Below, one piece after another: positions 35,471 to 44,601 of a DNA stretch of 64,000 nucleotides; position 1 is the stretch's first letter, and each line of letters begins with the position of its first letter. The notes beneath the pieces were generated by a model that saw only the letters and a program-made list of their open reading frames with translations, was not told the DNA's origin and ran no database searches. The position numbers were made by a program, and so were the translations under genes. Source of the stretch: JBFWRK01 sp050248955 (GTDB lineage Bacteria > Actinomycetota > Acidimicrobiia > Acidimicrobiales > Ilumatobacteraceae); assembly GCA_050248955.1 (NCBI GenBank), contig JBFWRK010000009.1, positions 136,993 to 200,992 on the forward strand. Reading direction: 5' to 3'.

Positions 35471-37168
35471 ATGTCCGTGACAACCGCAGCGACGTTCTGC
35501 GCGACGCTCGTCGACGAATGGGTCGACGCCGGCCTCCAGCACGCCGTGATCGCGCCGGGGTCGCGCTCGACGCCGCTCGCGCTCGCGCTCGCCGACGCGA
35601 GTGAGCTGCAGCTCCACGTCTTCCATGACGAGCGCGCCGCGGCGTTCGCCGCGCTCGGCATCGGGCTCGCGACAGGACGACCAGCAGCCCTGCTGTGCAC
35701 GAGCGGCACCGCGGCGACCCACTTCCACGCCGCGGTGGTCGAGGCGCACCAGTCGCACGTGCCGCTGCTCGTCTGCACGGCCGACCGGCCGCCCGAGCTG
35801 CGTGACGTCGGGGCGCCGCAGACGATCGACCAGACGCGGCTGTACGGGCCCGTCGTGCGCTGGTTCCACGACCCCGGTGTGCCGGACGAGGCGGCGAGCG
35901 GTGCGTGGCGATCGCTCGCGCAGCGGGCGTTCGGCGCGGCGACCGGCGTCGACCCCGGCCCCGTGCACCTGAACCTCCCGTTCCGGGATCCGCTCGTCGG
36001 CGAGCCGGGGCTGCTGCCCGCGGTGCGCAACGAGCACGCACAGACCGCGTTCTCGTGGCCGACGGCGCCCGTCGTGGCCGACGGCGACCTGCGGCTGCTC
36101 GCCCGCACGGTCGATCGTCAGCGGGGTGTGATCGTCGCCGGCCGAGGCGCTGGCGCGCCGGCGGACGTCGCCGCGCTGTCGGAGGCGACGGGGTGGCCGG
36201 TCCTGGCGGACCCGCGCAGCGGTTGCCGCGGCCTCGCGAGCGCGGTGTGCGCGTTCGACGAGCTGCTCCGTCACGACGACTTCGCCCGGGCCCACGCGCC
36301 CGAGGTCGTCGTCGCGCTGGGCGAGCCACCGGCTTCGAAGGTGCTCGCGCAATGGATCGCCGGCTCCGGCGCCGAGATCGTGCAGGTCAGCGCGCACCCG
36401 GGCGTCGTCGACCCGGGTCACGTCGTCGGTCATCGCGTCGTCTGCGACCCGGCGAGGGTCTGCAGCGTGCTGGCGGGCATCATGCAGGGGGCGACGGGCA
36501 CGCCGTGGGCTGCCCGCTGGAGGCATGCCGAAGCAGCAGCGCAAGCGGCGATCGCCTCCGCCCTCTCCGCCCGGGCCGAGCCGACGGAGCCGGCGGTCGC
36601 ACGGGCGTTGACGGACGAGCTCCCACGCGGCAGTCAGCTCGTGGTGTCGTCCTCGATGCCGGTGCGCGATGTCGAGTGGTACGGCTCGCCGAGAGCGGAC
36701 ATCGCCGTGCACGCGAACCGCGGTGCGAACGGCATCGACGGTGTGATCGCGACCGCGATCGGCATCGCGCTCGCGACCCGGCTGCCCACGGCGCTGCTGA
36801 TCGGGGACATCGCGTTCGTGCACGACAGCAGCGCGCTCGTCGGGCTCGCCGCCCGTTCACTCGACCTGACGATCGTGGTCGTCGACAACGATGGCGGCGG
36901 CATCTTCTCGTTCCTCCCGCAGGCGGTCTCGCTGCCGGCGAGCCGCTACGAGCTGCTCTTCGGCACGCCCCACGGCACCGATCTGCTCGCGCTCGCCGCG
37001 GCGCACGGGCTGCCGGCCACCGACGTCACGAGCATCGACGACCTCCGCCGGGAGCTGAGGACCACCGGTACCGGGACGACGACGGTGCTGCGCGTCCGTA
37101 CCGATCGCGCCGAGAACGTCGTCGTCCACGACGAGCTCCATCGCGCCGTCGCCGCCGCGCTCGGCTGA
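35471..37168 (+). CDS. menD: 2-Succinyl-5-enolpyruvyl-6-hydroxy-3-cyclohexene-1-carboxylate synthase
   Basis: 565-residue ThDP enzyme. N-terminal domain contains VIAPGSRSTPLALAL (about 26-40) and FHDERAAAFAALGIGLATGRPAALLCTSGTA (in part). The C-terminal domain has IVVVDNDGGGIFSFLPQA, whose Asn-Asp segment is the ThDP/Mg-binding site, and GIDGVIATAIGIALAT. It condenses isochorismate and 2-oxoglutarate with loss of CO2. Its intact domains and length fit MenD. It starts at ATG 35471 and diverges from frnE-menH. Confidence 0.92.
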   Translation: MSVTTAATFCATLVDEWVDAGLQHAVIAPGSRSTPLALALADASELQLHVFHDERAAAFAALGIGLATGRPAALLCTSGTAATHFHAAVVEAHQSHVPLLVCTADRPPELRDVGAPQTIDQTRLYGPVVRWFHDPGVPDEAASGAWRSLAQRAFGAATGVDPGPVHLNLPFRDPLVGEPGLLPAVRNEHAQTAFSWPTAPVVADGDLRLLARTVDRQRGVIVAGRGAGAPADVAALSEATGWPVLADPRSGCRGLASAVCAFDELLRHDDFARAHAPEVVVALGEPPASKVLAQWIAGSGAEIVQVSAHPGVVDPGHVVGHRVVCDPARVCSVLAGIMQGATGTPWAARWRHAEAAAQAAIASALSARAEPTEPAVARALTDELPRGSQLVVSSSMPVRDVEWYGSPRADIAVHANRGANGIDGVIATAIGIALATRLPTALLIGDIAFVHDSSALVGLAARSLDLTIVVVDNDGGGIFSFLPQAVSLPASRYELLFGTPHGTDLLALAAAHGLPATDVTSIDDLRRELRTTGTGTTTVLRVRTDRAENVVVHDELHRAVAAALG

Positions 37169-37217
37169 CCCCGCCGGGGCGAGCGCGCCCGTGACGACCG
37201 GGCGGTGGCGAGCGGGT

Positions 37218-37238
37218 CCGTGGCGACCGCGGCCACGG
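37218..37238. terminator. Hairpin between convergent menD and menF
   Basis: CCGTGGC (37218-37224) pairs with GCCACGG (37232-37238) around a 7-base loop, within a GC-rich 89-base convergent gap. It could end transcription from both sides; it lacks a T-tract. Confidence 0.45.
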
Positions 37239-37257
37239 GCTGCCGGCCGGTGGGCGG

Positions 37258-38439
37258 TTACGCCCGGACGATCGCGGACAGCATCGCCTGGAACTTCGCC
37301 TGGGTCTCGGCCAGCTCGGCCCACGGATCGCTCTCCGCCACGATGCCGCACCCGGCGAACAGCCGCGCCGTACGTCGATCGGGCGTGAGCTCGGCGCACC
37401 GGATGGCGACCGCCCACGTACCGTTGCCGTCCGCGTCGAGCCAACCGACCGCGCCGCCGTACCGGCCGCGCTCCATGCCCTCCACCGCGTCGATCAGCTC
37501 GATCGCACGGTCCCGCGGATGACCACCGAGTGCCGGGGTCGGAGACAGCAGCTTGGCGAGGTGGAGGACGTTCGCCGGCGGCTCCGACAGGCGGCCTTCC
37601 ATGTGCGTGCCGAGGTGCTGGACGTTGGCGACGGCGACGATCGACGGTTCTGGCTCCCAGTCGAGGTAGCTCGCGTAGGGCAGCAGGGTGTCGTGCACGA
37701 CGTCGATCACGACGCGGTGCTCGACCTGGTTCTTCATGCTCGCGATCAGCTCCGCGGCCAATCGCGCGTCCGTCGCCGGGTCACCCGTGCGGGCGGCGGT
37801 TCCGGCGAGCGGGTGCGAGCGCACGACGCCGCCGTGGCGGGCGACGAGCAGCTCTGGCGATGCGCCGACGAAGCCGTCGACCGAGTACCGGTAGCTCGAG
37901 CCGAAGCTCGCCCGCAGCCTGAGGAGGATGGCGTGGACGTCCATCGCCTCGTCCGACTCGACGACGATGTCGCGCGCGATGACGACCTTCGTGAGCTCGC
38001 CGGCGCGCACCGCATCACGCCCGATGGCGACCGCGTCCAGGAACACCTTCGGATCGATGCCGGGCCGCACGGTGAACCCCGCCGCTGATGGCCGGGGAGG
38101 TGGCGAGACCGTGAGATCCGCTTCGGCGTCGTCGATCGTGGTGATCCAGCGGTCGCCGTCGGGTCCCTTGCCGACGAGCACCTTCGGGATGATCAGCTCC
38201 GCCGGCGATCCGGGGAGGAATGGCAGCACGCCGAGCGCGACCGGGCCGCAACCCGGCTCGCCGACGGTGTCGTCGCGATCGATCGCAGCGAGGAACGCCG
38301 GTGCCTCGTCGGCGTCGATCCGGGCGGCGACGCCCCGGCCGGCGACACCCACGCCGTCACGGACGAACAGCACGCCGCTGCCGGCGGCGACGTCGTTCAG
38401 GTCGACATCGGACGCGAGCGGGCGGGTGACGGACCGCAT
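37258..38439 (-). CDS. menF: Isochorismate synthase
   Basis: 393-residue chorismate-utilising enzyme of the MenF/EntC type. The C-terminal chorismate-binding domain has ELTKVVIARDIVVES (about 146-160), VGASPELLVARHGGVVRSHPLAGTAAR, SMKNQVEHRVVIDVVHDTL, PTPALGGHPRD and ERGRYGGAVGWLDADGNGTWAVAIRC. It converts chorismate to isochorismate, the first committed step of menaquinone synthesis. It starts two bases after the menG stop on the same strand and forms an operon with it. Confidence 0.88.
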   Translation of the reverse strand: MRSVTRPLASDVDLNDVAAGSGVLFVRDGVGVAGRGVAARIDADEAPAFLAAIDRDDTVGEPGCGPVALGVLPFLPGSPAELIIPKVLVGKGPDGDRWITTIDDAEADLTVSPPPRPSAAGFTVRPGIDPKVFLDAVAIGRDAVRAGELTKVVIARDIVVESDEAMDVHAILLRLRASFGSSYRYSVDGFVGASPELLVARHGGVVRSHPLAGTAARTGDPATDARLAAELIASMKNQVEHRVVIDVVHDTLLPYASYLDWEPEPSIVAVANVQHLGTHMEGRLSEPPANVLHLAKLLSPTPALGGHPRDRAIELIDAVEGMERGRYGGAVGWLDADGNGTWAVAIRCAELTPDRRTARLFAGCGIVAESDPWAELAETQAKFQAMLSAIVRA

Positions 38440-38441
38440 CG

Positions 38442-39158
38442 TCAGCCAGCGGCTCGGGTGGCCGTGATCAGCTGGGCCGCGCCACCTGTCAGCAGCTCCC
38501 TCGTCACGTCGGTGAACCCGGCGCGGCGCAGCCGGTCGAGCATCTCCGGCGGCGGCGGGAGGTAGGAGAGGCTGCGCGGCAGGTAGCGGTACGCGCTCCC
38601 GTCGGACAGCAGCCCACCGATCTTCGGCACGACCTTGCCGAAGTACACCCCGTGGCCCCAGCGCATCAATCGGTTCTCGGGCTGCGCGGCGTCGATCAGC
38701 GCGATCCGCCCCCCGGGCCGGAGCACCCTGGCGAGCTCGTCGAAGAACGTGCCGAGGTCGACGAGGTTGCGCAGCGCGAACCCGCACGTCACCCCGTCGG
38801 CGCGAGCGGGCGGTACGGGCAGGCGCAGGATGTCGGCCTGGACCCGCGGCGCGCCACTGCGGTCGGCCTGGAGCATGCCGAAGGAGAGGTCGATCGAGAC
38901 CGGGACGAGATGCTGGCGGGCGAGCTCGAGGCAGAGGTCGCCGGTGCCCGCGGCGAGGTCGAGCACGCGGCTGCCGGCGGGCAGCGCGAGCGTCCTGACT
39001 GCACGCTTGCGCCACCGCACGTCGAGGCGCATGGTCATCACCCGGTTCACGAGGTCGTAGCGGGGAGCGATCGTGTCGAACATCTCCCGCACGGCGCGCA
39101 CCTTGTCGTCGCCCTGCGGCAGCTCGTCCCGATCCCAGGCCGGTTCCCGCTCGATCAC
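38442..39158 (-). CDS. menG: Demethylmenaquinone methyltransferase
   Basis: 238-residue UbiE/MenG protein. It has MFDTIAPRYDLVNRVMTMRLDVRWRKRAV (in part, about 26-54), motif I RVLDLAAGTGDLCLELA, GFALRNLVDLGTFFDELARVLRPGGRIALID and SYLPPPPEML. It adds the C2 methyl group using SAM, the last step of menaquinone synthesis. The GTG start at 39158 has TAGGCT on the minus strand (plus 39165-39170) six bases upstream. It leads the menG-menF operon. Confidence 0.9.
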   Translation of the reverse strand: MIEREPAWDRDELPQGDDKVRAVREMFDTIAPRYDLVNRVMTMRLDVRWRKRAVRTLALPAGSRVLDLAAGTGDLCLELARQHLVPVSIDLSFGMLQADRSGAPRVQADILRLPVPPARADGVTCGFALRNLVDLGTFFDELARVLRPGGRIALIDAAQPENRLMRWGHGVYFGKVVPKIGGLLSDGSAYRYLPRSLSYLPPPPEMLDRLRRAGFTDVTRELLTGGAAQLITATRAAG

Positions 39159-39171
39159 CGCGCCAGCCTAG

Positions 39172-39364
39172 GGCCCTGGTGGGGAATCTCCCGCTTATGC
39201 ACGCCTCTGACCAGGGGAGATGCTGTTCGGCAAGGCCTGAATCGTGATTTGTCGCGTGGGGTTACCGGAAACCGCTCCAGCGGTGGCAAAATGGAGCCTC
39301 ATCTCTTGCACCTGTCGTCGGGTTCGCCTCCCGACGCCTGCACACACCGGGGAGCGGTCACGCG
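39172..39364 (+). promoter_or_regulatory. Long structured 5' region of unknown gene at 39365
   Basis: About 190 bases without a gene, less GC-rich than its surroundings. CCCTGGT (39174-39180) can pair with ACCAGGG (39210-39216), while ATCTCCC (39186-39192) can pair with GGGAGAT (39215-39221). The two pairings share bases 39215-39216. Later CGTCGGG...CCCGACG and CCGCTCCAGCGG form small hairpins. I recognise no known riboswitch class. It may be a leader RNA or simply a promoter region. Confidence 0.3.
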
Positions 39365-40021
39365 ATGGCGATCCAGGTGGATACCAAGGACAGCACAGCA
39401 CTCACCGATGCCGATCTCGACGAGATGGCGTCGATGGGCGGTGCCTTCGACATCGGTCTGTTGTCGAAGGCCAAGGAGGACTGGGTCCTCTGCACCGTCG
39501 CGCGCATCGAGGACAAGCTCCACGGCTTCTCGTTCTCGACGCTCGAGCGCATCGGTGGCACGCCGTGCGTGCTGCTGGGCACGTTGAGCGTCAAGCGGAC
39601 GTCGAGACGGGACACGATCCTGAAGGGTCTGATGGGCGAGTCGTACCACCGGGCGCTGATGGCGTTCCCGGACGAGGACGTCGTCGTCGGCGCCCGGTTC
39701 GTCCGCCCGGACGGGCTCGAGGGCTTCAAGTCGCTCACCGATCTCATCCCGCGCCCCGGCCACCGTGCCGTCGGTGAGGAGCGGGCCTGGGGTCGCCGGC
39801 TGGCGAAGCGCTTCGGCGTCGATGCGACGTACGACGAGACGAGCTTCATCGTCCGCTCCAACGGCCAGTCGGGGTTCCTCGACCACGAGTCGCTCAAGCC
39901 CGAGAAGATCGCTCCGGACGTGGCGGCCCTCTTCGACGCCGTCCCGGTCGATGCCGGCGGGTCGATCGTGATCTACGGCTGGACGATGGCCGAGGATCTG
40001 TTGAAGCTCGGGGCCCGCTGA
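39365..40021 (+). CDS. Conserved hypothetical protein, unknown function
   Basis: 218 residues, well-balanced globular composition with no signal peptide or membrane helix. Notable segments: ALTDADLDEMASMGGAFDIGLL near the N-terminus, FSTLERIGGTPCVLLGTLSVKRT, VVGARFVRPDGLEGFKSLTDL and LPRPGHRAVGEERAWGRRLAKRF-like basic stretch. Codon use matches its neighbours, so it is a real gene. I do not recognise a family. ATG 39365 is preceded by GGGGAGCGG. It is followed immediately by the nitroreductase gene, with which it is likely co-transcribed. Confidence 0.75.
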   Translation: MAIQVDTKDSTALTDADLDEMASMGGAFDIGLLSKAKEDWVLCTVARIEDKLHGFSFSTLERIGGTPCVLLGTLSVKRTSRRDTILKGLMGESYHRALMAFPDEDVVVGARFVRPDGLEGFKSLTDLIPRPGHRAVGEERAWGRRLAKRFGVDATYDETSFIVRSNGQSGFLDHESLKPEKIAPDVAALFDAVPVDAGGSIVIYGWTMAEDLLKLGAR

Positions 40022-40680
40022 GCCAGGAGCGTTCGTTCGCCGACGTCGTCCGCTCGCGGCGGATGCGCCGATCGTTCGATCGGCGACCCGTCGAGCCGGA
40101 GCTCCTCGAGAACCTGGTCGATCTCGCGACACGGGCGCCCAGCGCCGGCAAGACGCAGGGCTGGCACCTCGTCGCGCTCCAGGATGCTGCGACCGATCGC
40201 TTCTGGCGTCACACGCTGGCCCCGGAACGGCGGAGCACCTTCCGGTGGCAGCGGTTGCTCGACGCGCCGGTGATCCTCCTGCCGTTCGCCGACCCCGCCG
40301 CCTACGTGGCCCGCTACAGCGAGGCGGACAAGGTGCGCAGCGGTCTCGGCGCCGGTGTCGAAGCGTGGCCGGCGCCGTATTGGACGATCGACGCGTCGAT
40401 GGCGGTGATGACCGTGCTGCTCGCCGCTGAGGATGCCGGGCTCGGTGCGCTGTTCTTCGGGGTCTTCCAGGGTGAGGCGGCGTTGCGCGAGGAGCTCGGC
40501 ATCCCGGAGCGGCTCGAACTGCTCGGTGCGATCGCCCTCGGATGGCCGTCCGCCGACGACACCGGCGGAACTGGCGGGACCGGCGGGACCGGCGGAACCG
40601 GCGGAACTGGCGGATCCGGGCGCTCGGCGGCGCGCCGCCGGCGCGCCCCGGCCGAGGTGCTCCACCACGGCCACTGGTGA
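40018..40680 (+). CDS. Nitroreductase family protein with Gly/Thr-rich tail
   Basis: 220 residues as read here. The FMN-binding nitroreductase segments are SFADVVRSRRMRRSFDRRPVE near the N-terminus (20 residues shown in part), LATRAPSAGKTQGWH, and VLLAAEDAGLGALFFGVF. The family N-terminus begins before the first ATG (40063). The only start-like codon in frame there is CTG at 40018-40020, overlapping the previous stop as CTGA. The C-terminus holds a low-complexity TGG tract (9-bp repeats, 40561-40614) and a basic tail. The start codon is inferred; the family is firm. Confidence 0.72.
   Translation: MSQERSFADVVRSRRMRRSFDRRPVEPELLENLVDLATRAPSAGKTQGWHLVALQDAATDRFWRHTLAPERRSTFRWQRLLDAPVILLPFADPAAYVARYSEADKVRSGLGAGVEAWPAPYWTIDASMAVMTVLLAAEDAGLGALFFGVFQGEAALREELGIPERLELLGAIALGWPSADDTGGTGGTGGTGGTGGTGGSGRSAARRRRAPAEVLHHGHW
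40561..40614 (+). repeat. 9-bp tandem repeat encoding (Thr-Gly-Gly)n
   Basis: About six units of ACCGGCGGA/ACTGGCGGG in the 3' part of the nitroreductase gene, coding for a Thr-Gly-Gly linker between the enzyme domain and an Arg-rich tail. Units differ only in wobble positions, so the copy number may vary between strains. Confidence 0.8.
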
Positions 40681-40681
40681 G

Positions 40682-40760
40682 GTTTCTCTGCTCGGGAGCG
40701 TCGCGCGAACGAGTCTCTGATCGCCCCGGGACGCCCTGCGTCCGGCAGTGAGCAGAGAAC
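40682..40760. repeat. Palindromic intergenic repeat, GTTTCTCTGCTC family
   Basis: TTCTCTGCTC (40684-40693; within GTTTCTCTGCTC 40682-40693) and GAGCAGAGAA (40750-40759) form a 10-bp inverted repeat spanning the gap between the nitroreductase and the convergent membrane-protein gene. The same 12-base arm recurs in the 149-bp tandem units at 62539-62836. Confidence 0.6.
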
Positions 40761-40766
40761 TGGGGG

Positions 40767-41684
40767 TCAGGGGGTTGCGGCGTCGGGAGCGGGTTTGGCG
40801 GAGGTCTGCTCCTTGTTGACGGGCAGCAGTCGTTCGGCGAACCCCGCGGCGAACGACGCCACGAGCACTGCGCCGACGCGCGTCGCGCCGTCGGTCTCGA
40901 GGACGACGCGCTGGCCGAGGTAGGCGACGAGCCCGGCCGTGGCACCGAGCAGCGGCCGGCTGAGCGAGACGACGTACGACGTGAGCTGCTGAGGGATGGT
41001 GTTGTCCGGCTGCCGTGTCGAGCGCTGGAGCGCGCTCGCCATGCCTCCGAGCGCGCCGAGCAGCACCGCGACCGCGGCGACCCACCCGTGGTCGATCTCG
41101 TCGAAGGAGCCGGCGTTGACCGTCGTGATGATCGCCGCGGCGACGAGCACGACGCTCGCGATGAGGAGCAGGATCGTCTGGTGGCGCCTGAGGATCGTGA
41201 GCTTGCGGTAGCCGTTGGACGAGGCCGTCATCGCGATCCGCGCTGCCTCACGGGCGATCGCCCGACGGTCCGATTCGTACGACGCGGCATCAGGCTTGAT
41301 GCCGTCGACGATCCCGAGGATCCCGACGATCGTCTGGCTCCGGCGGCGGCCGTACTTGTCCGCCTTGGCCTCGTCGCGCAGCTCGATGATGCGGGCCTGC
41401 AACTCGATCTCACCGAGCAGCGCGAACTCGAGCTCCTGCGCCAGGTGGAGGTGCGCGTACCCGGTGTCGATGTCGCGTCGCTCGAGCTCGTTCTCGCCGG
41501 CGTGCAGTGCTTCGGCGATCTGATCGGCGACGAGCTGCGCGGCAGCATCATCGGCGCGGATCCGGGCTCGATGGTGCTCGAGGCGGAGCGTCGAGATCCG
41601 CAGCTCCTCGTCGAGCCGTGACCGCTGCGGGTCCCGGAGGATCCGTTTCCACCAGCGCGGCGCCCCGCCCGACCCGTTCGCCAT
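40767..41684 (-). CDS. Hypothetical membrane protein
   Basis: 305 residues. The N-terminal half is a long, charged, mostly helical region likely to be coiled (about 20-150; HHRARIRADDAAAQLVADQI and following). It is followed by hydrophobic helices at about 168-188 and 203-221 and near the C-terminus (LLGATAGLVAYLGQ; VGAVLVASFAAGFAERL). The C-terminal NKEQTSAKP ends the protein. It resembles actinobacterial proteins with paired helices in which a long helical arm faces the cytoplasm. No named family is recognised. ATG 41684 gives MANGSGGAP. Confidence 0.68.
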   Translation of the reverse strand: MANGSGGAPRWWKRILRDPQRSRLDEELRISTLRLEHHRARIRADDAAAQLVADQIAEALHAGENELERRDIDTGYAHLHLAQELEFALLGEIELQARIIELRDEAKADKYGRRRSQTIVGILGIVDGIKPDAASYESDRRAIAREAARIAMTASSNGYRKLTILRRHQTILLLIASVVLVAAAIITTVNAGSFDEIDHGWVAAVAVLLGALGGMASALQRSTRQPDNTIPQQLTSYVVSLSRPLLGATAGLVAYLGQRVVLETDGATRVGAVLVASFAAGFAERLLPVNKEQTSAKPAPDAATP

Positions 41685-41694
41685 CGCCGCAACG

Positions 41695-43677
<1,983 letters not shown>

Positions 43678-43732
43678 TCGGTCACGGTATCGCCGCGCCG
43701 ATCCAGCGCCAGCCGCAGGCTGAACGTCCGAC

Positions 43733-44560
43733 TCACGTGTCCAGGTAGGCGACGATCCGGTTGGTGACCGCCGTGGCCCGGCGGAGGATCGCACCGGGAT
43801 CGGGTGTCGATCGCAGTGGCGCAGGAGCCGGCGCTCCGGCGCCGTCCCGACCTGCGAGCACGAGGCCGATCTCGGCGGCATCGCGCACGACGGCAGGATC
43901 GACGCTCCAGACCGCTTCGAACCGGCGGACGCCGTGCGCATCACCGGACCCGGGCCGCTCGATGCCGGCGAGACACGCCGCCGCGTCCGGGGCGTCGCAC
44001 ACGACGGCCCACTCGCGCAGCAACGGCGCGTCGTCGGTCAGGGCGATCTCCGTGGCCGCGCCGTGCAGCCGGCGATCGTTCGCGAAGTCGGCGAACACGG
44101 TCGCCGACGACGCGGTGCGGGCCAGTTCGCGCCAGCGCGCTTCGCTCTGGCGGTAGAACCGCTGGCGCTGGAAGCTGCCGATCAGCACGGCGCGCTCGGC
44201 CTGGGCGCAGCACTCGTCCTCGATCGCGCGACTCACGGCGAGCATCGCCCGCTTCGAGAGCACATGCACGGGGAGTGCGGGCCATCGCCGCCGCAGCCCG
44301 GCGAAGATCGACGTCTCGACCTGTGCATCGCTCGCCCGGGTCCGGCTGATGGCGGCGTCCAGCGACATGCCCGCGTCTCGATCGCGCACGACCCTGCCGA
44401 TCTGCTCGACGTCGTGTGCCGTGTAGCGCCGGTGGCCGCTGGGTGTGCGGTGGGGGACCGGGAACCCGTAGCGGAGCTCCCACGAGCGCAGCGCGGCGAT
44501 GCTCAGGTTCGTCTGGCTGGCAACGGCGCTGATGGTCAGATCGGCGCGAGTATTCGACAT
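43733..44560 (-). CDS. MerR-family regulator with DICT sensory domain
   Basis: 275 residues. An N-terminal MerR helix-turn-helix (about 8-75) has LTISAVASQTNLSIAALRSWELRYGFP and SGHRRYTAHDVEQI. The C-terminal part (about 95-250) matches a DICT domain, with SKRAMLAVSRAIEDECCAQ and ERAVLIGSFQRQRFYRQSEARW (in part). DICT modules are linked to light or redox signalling and are found beside carotenoid genes in actinobacteria. It diverges from the carotenoid operon through a shared 37-bp promoter, so it probably controls it. The start overlaps TAATAT by seven bases' spacing on the minus strand. Confidence 0.85.
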   Translation of the reverse strand: MSNTRADLTISAVASQTNLSIAALRSWELRYGFPVPHRTPSGHRRYTAHDVEQIGRVVRDRDAGMSLDAAISRTRASDAQVETSIFAGLRRRWPALPVHVLSKRAMLAVSRAIEDECCAQAERAVLIGSFQRQRFYRQSEARWRELARTASSATVFADFANDRRLHGAATEIALTDDAPLLREWAVVCDAPDAAACLAGIERPGSGDAHGVRRFEAVWSVDPAVVRDAAEIGLVLAGRDGAGAPAPAPLRSTPDPGAILRRATAVTNRIVAYLDT

Positions 44561-44567
44561 AGTGCCG

Positions 44568-44582
44568 ATATTATCTCGACAT
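44568..44582. promoter_or_regulatory. Back-to-back overlapping -10 elements, MerR-DICT / carotenoid operon
   Basis: Plus strand TATTAT (44569-44574) is a consensus -10 for the idi-crtE operon. On the minus strand TAATAT (44568-44573) lies seven bases before the regulator ATG (44560). The two boxes overlap almost completely. TCGACAT occurs as a direct repeat at 44554-44560 and 44576-44582, 22 bp apart (two helical turns), flanking the -10s, and could be the operator half-sites of the MerR-DICT protein. Confidence 0.6.
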
Positions 44583-44601
44583 GATGTGGAGTTTGGGATG
44601 A
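44581..44601 (+). CDS. Possible 6-residue leader peptide before idi-crtE
   Basis: ATG at 44581 falls where a leaderless transcript from TATTAT (44569-44574) would start. It encodes MMWSLG and then stops at TGA 44599-44601, overlapping the idi-crtE ATG (44598) by four bases. It could couple translation to the main gene. The alternative is that 44581-44597 is simply a short 5' UTR with GGAG at 44588-44591. Confidence 0.3.
   Translation: MMWSLG

Noticed and set aside
39172..39364. A known riboswitch class (cobalamin, ydaO, GEMM, SAM)
   Set aside because: None of the conserved core sequences that I know of these classes is present.
40561..40614. Possible CRISPR-like or direct-repeat array
   Set aside because: The repeats are 9 bp without spacers and in frame with a coding sequence.
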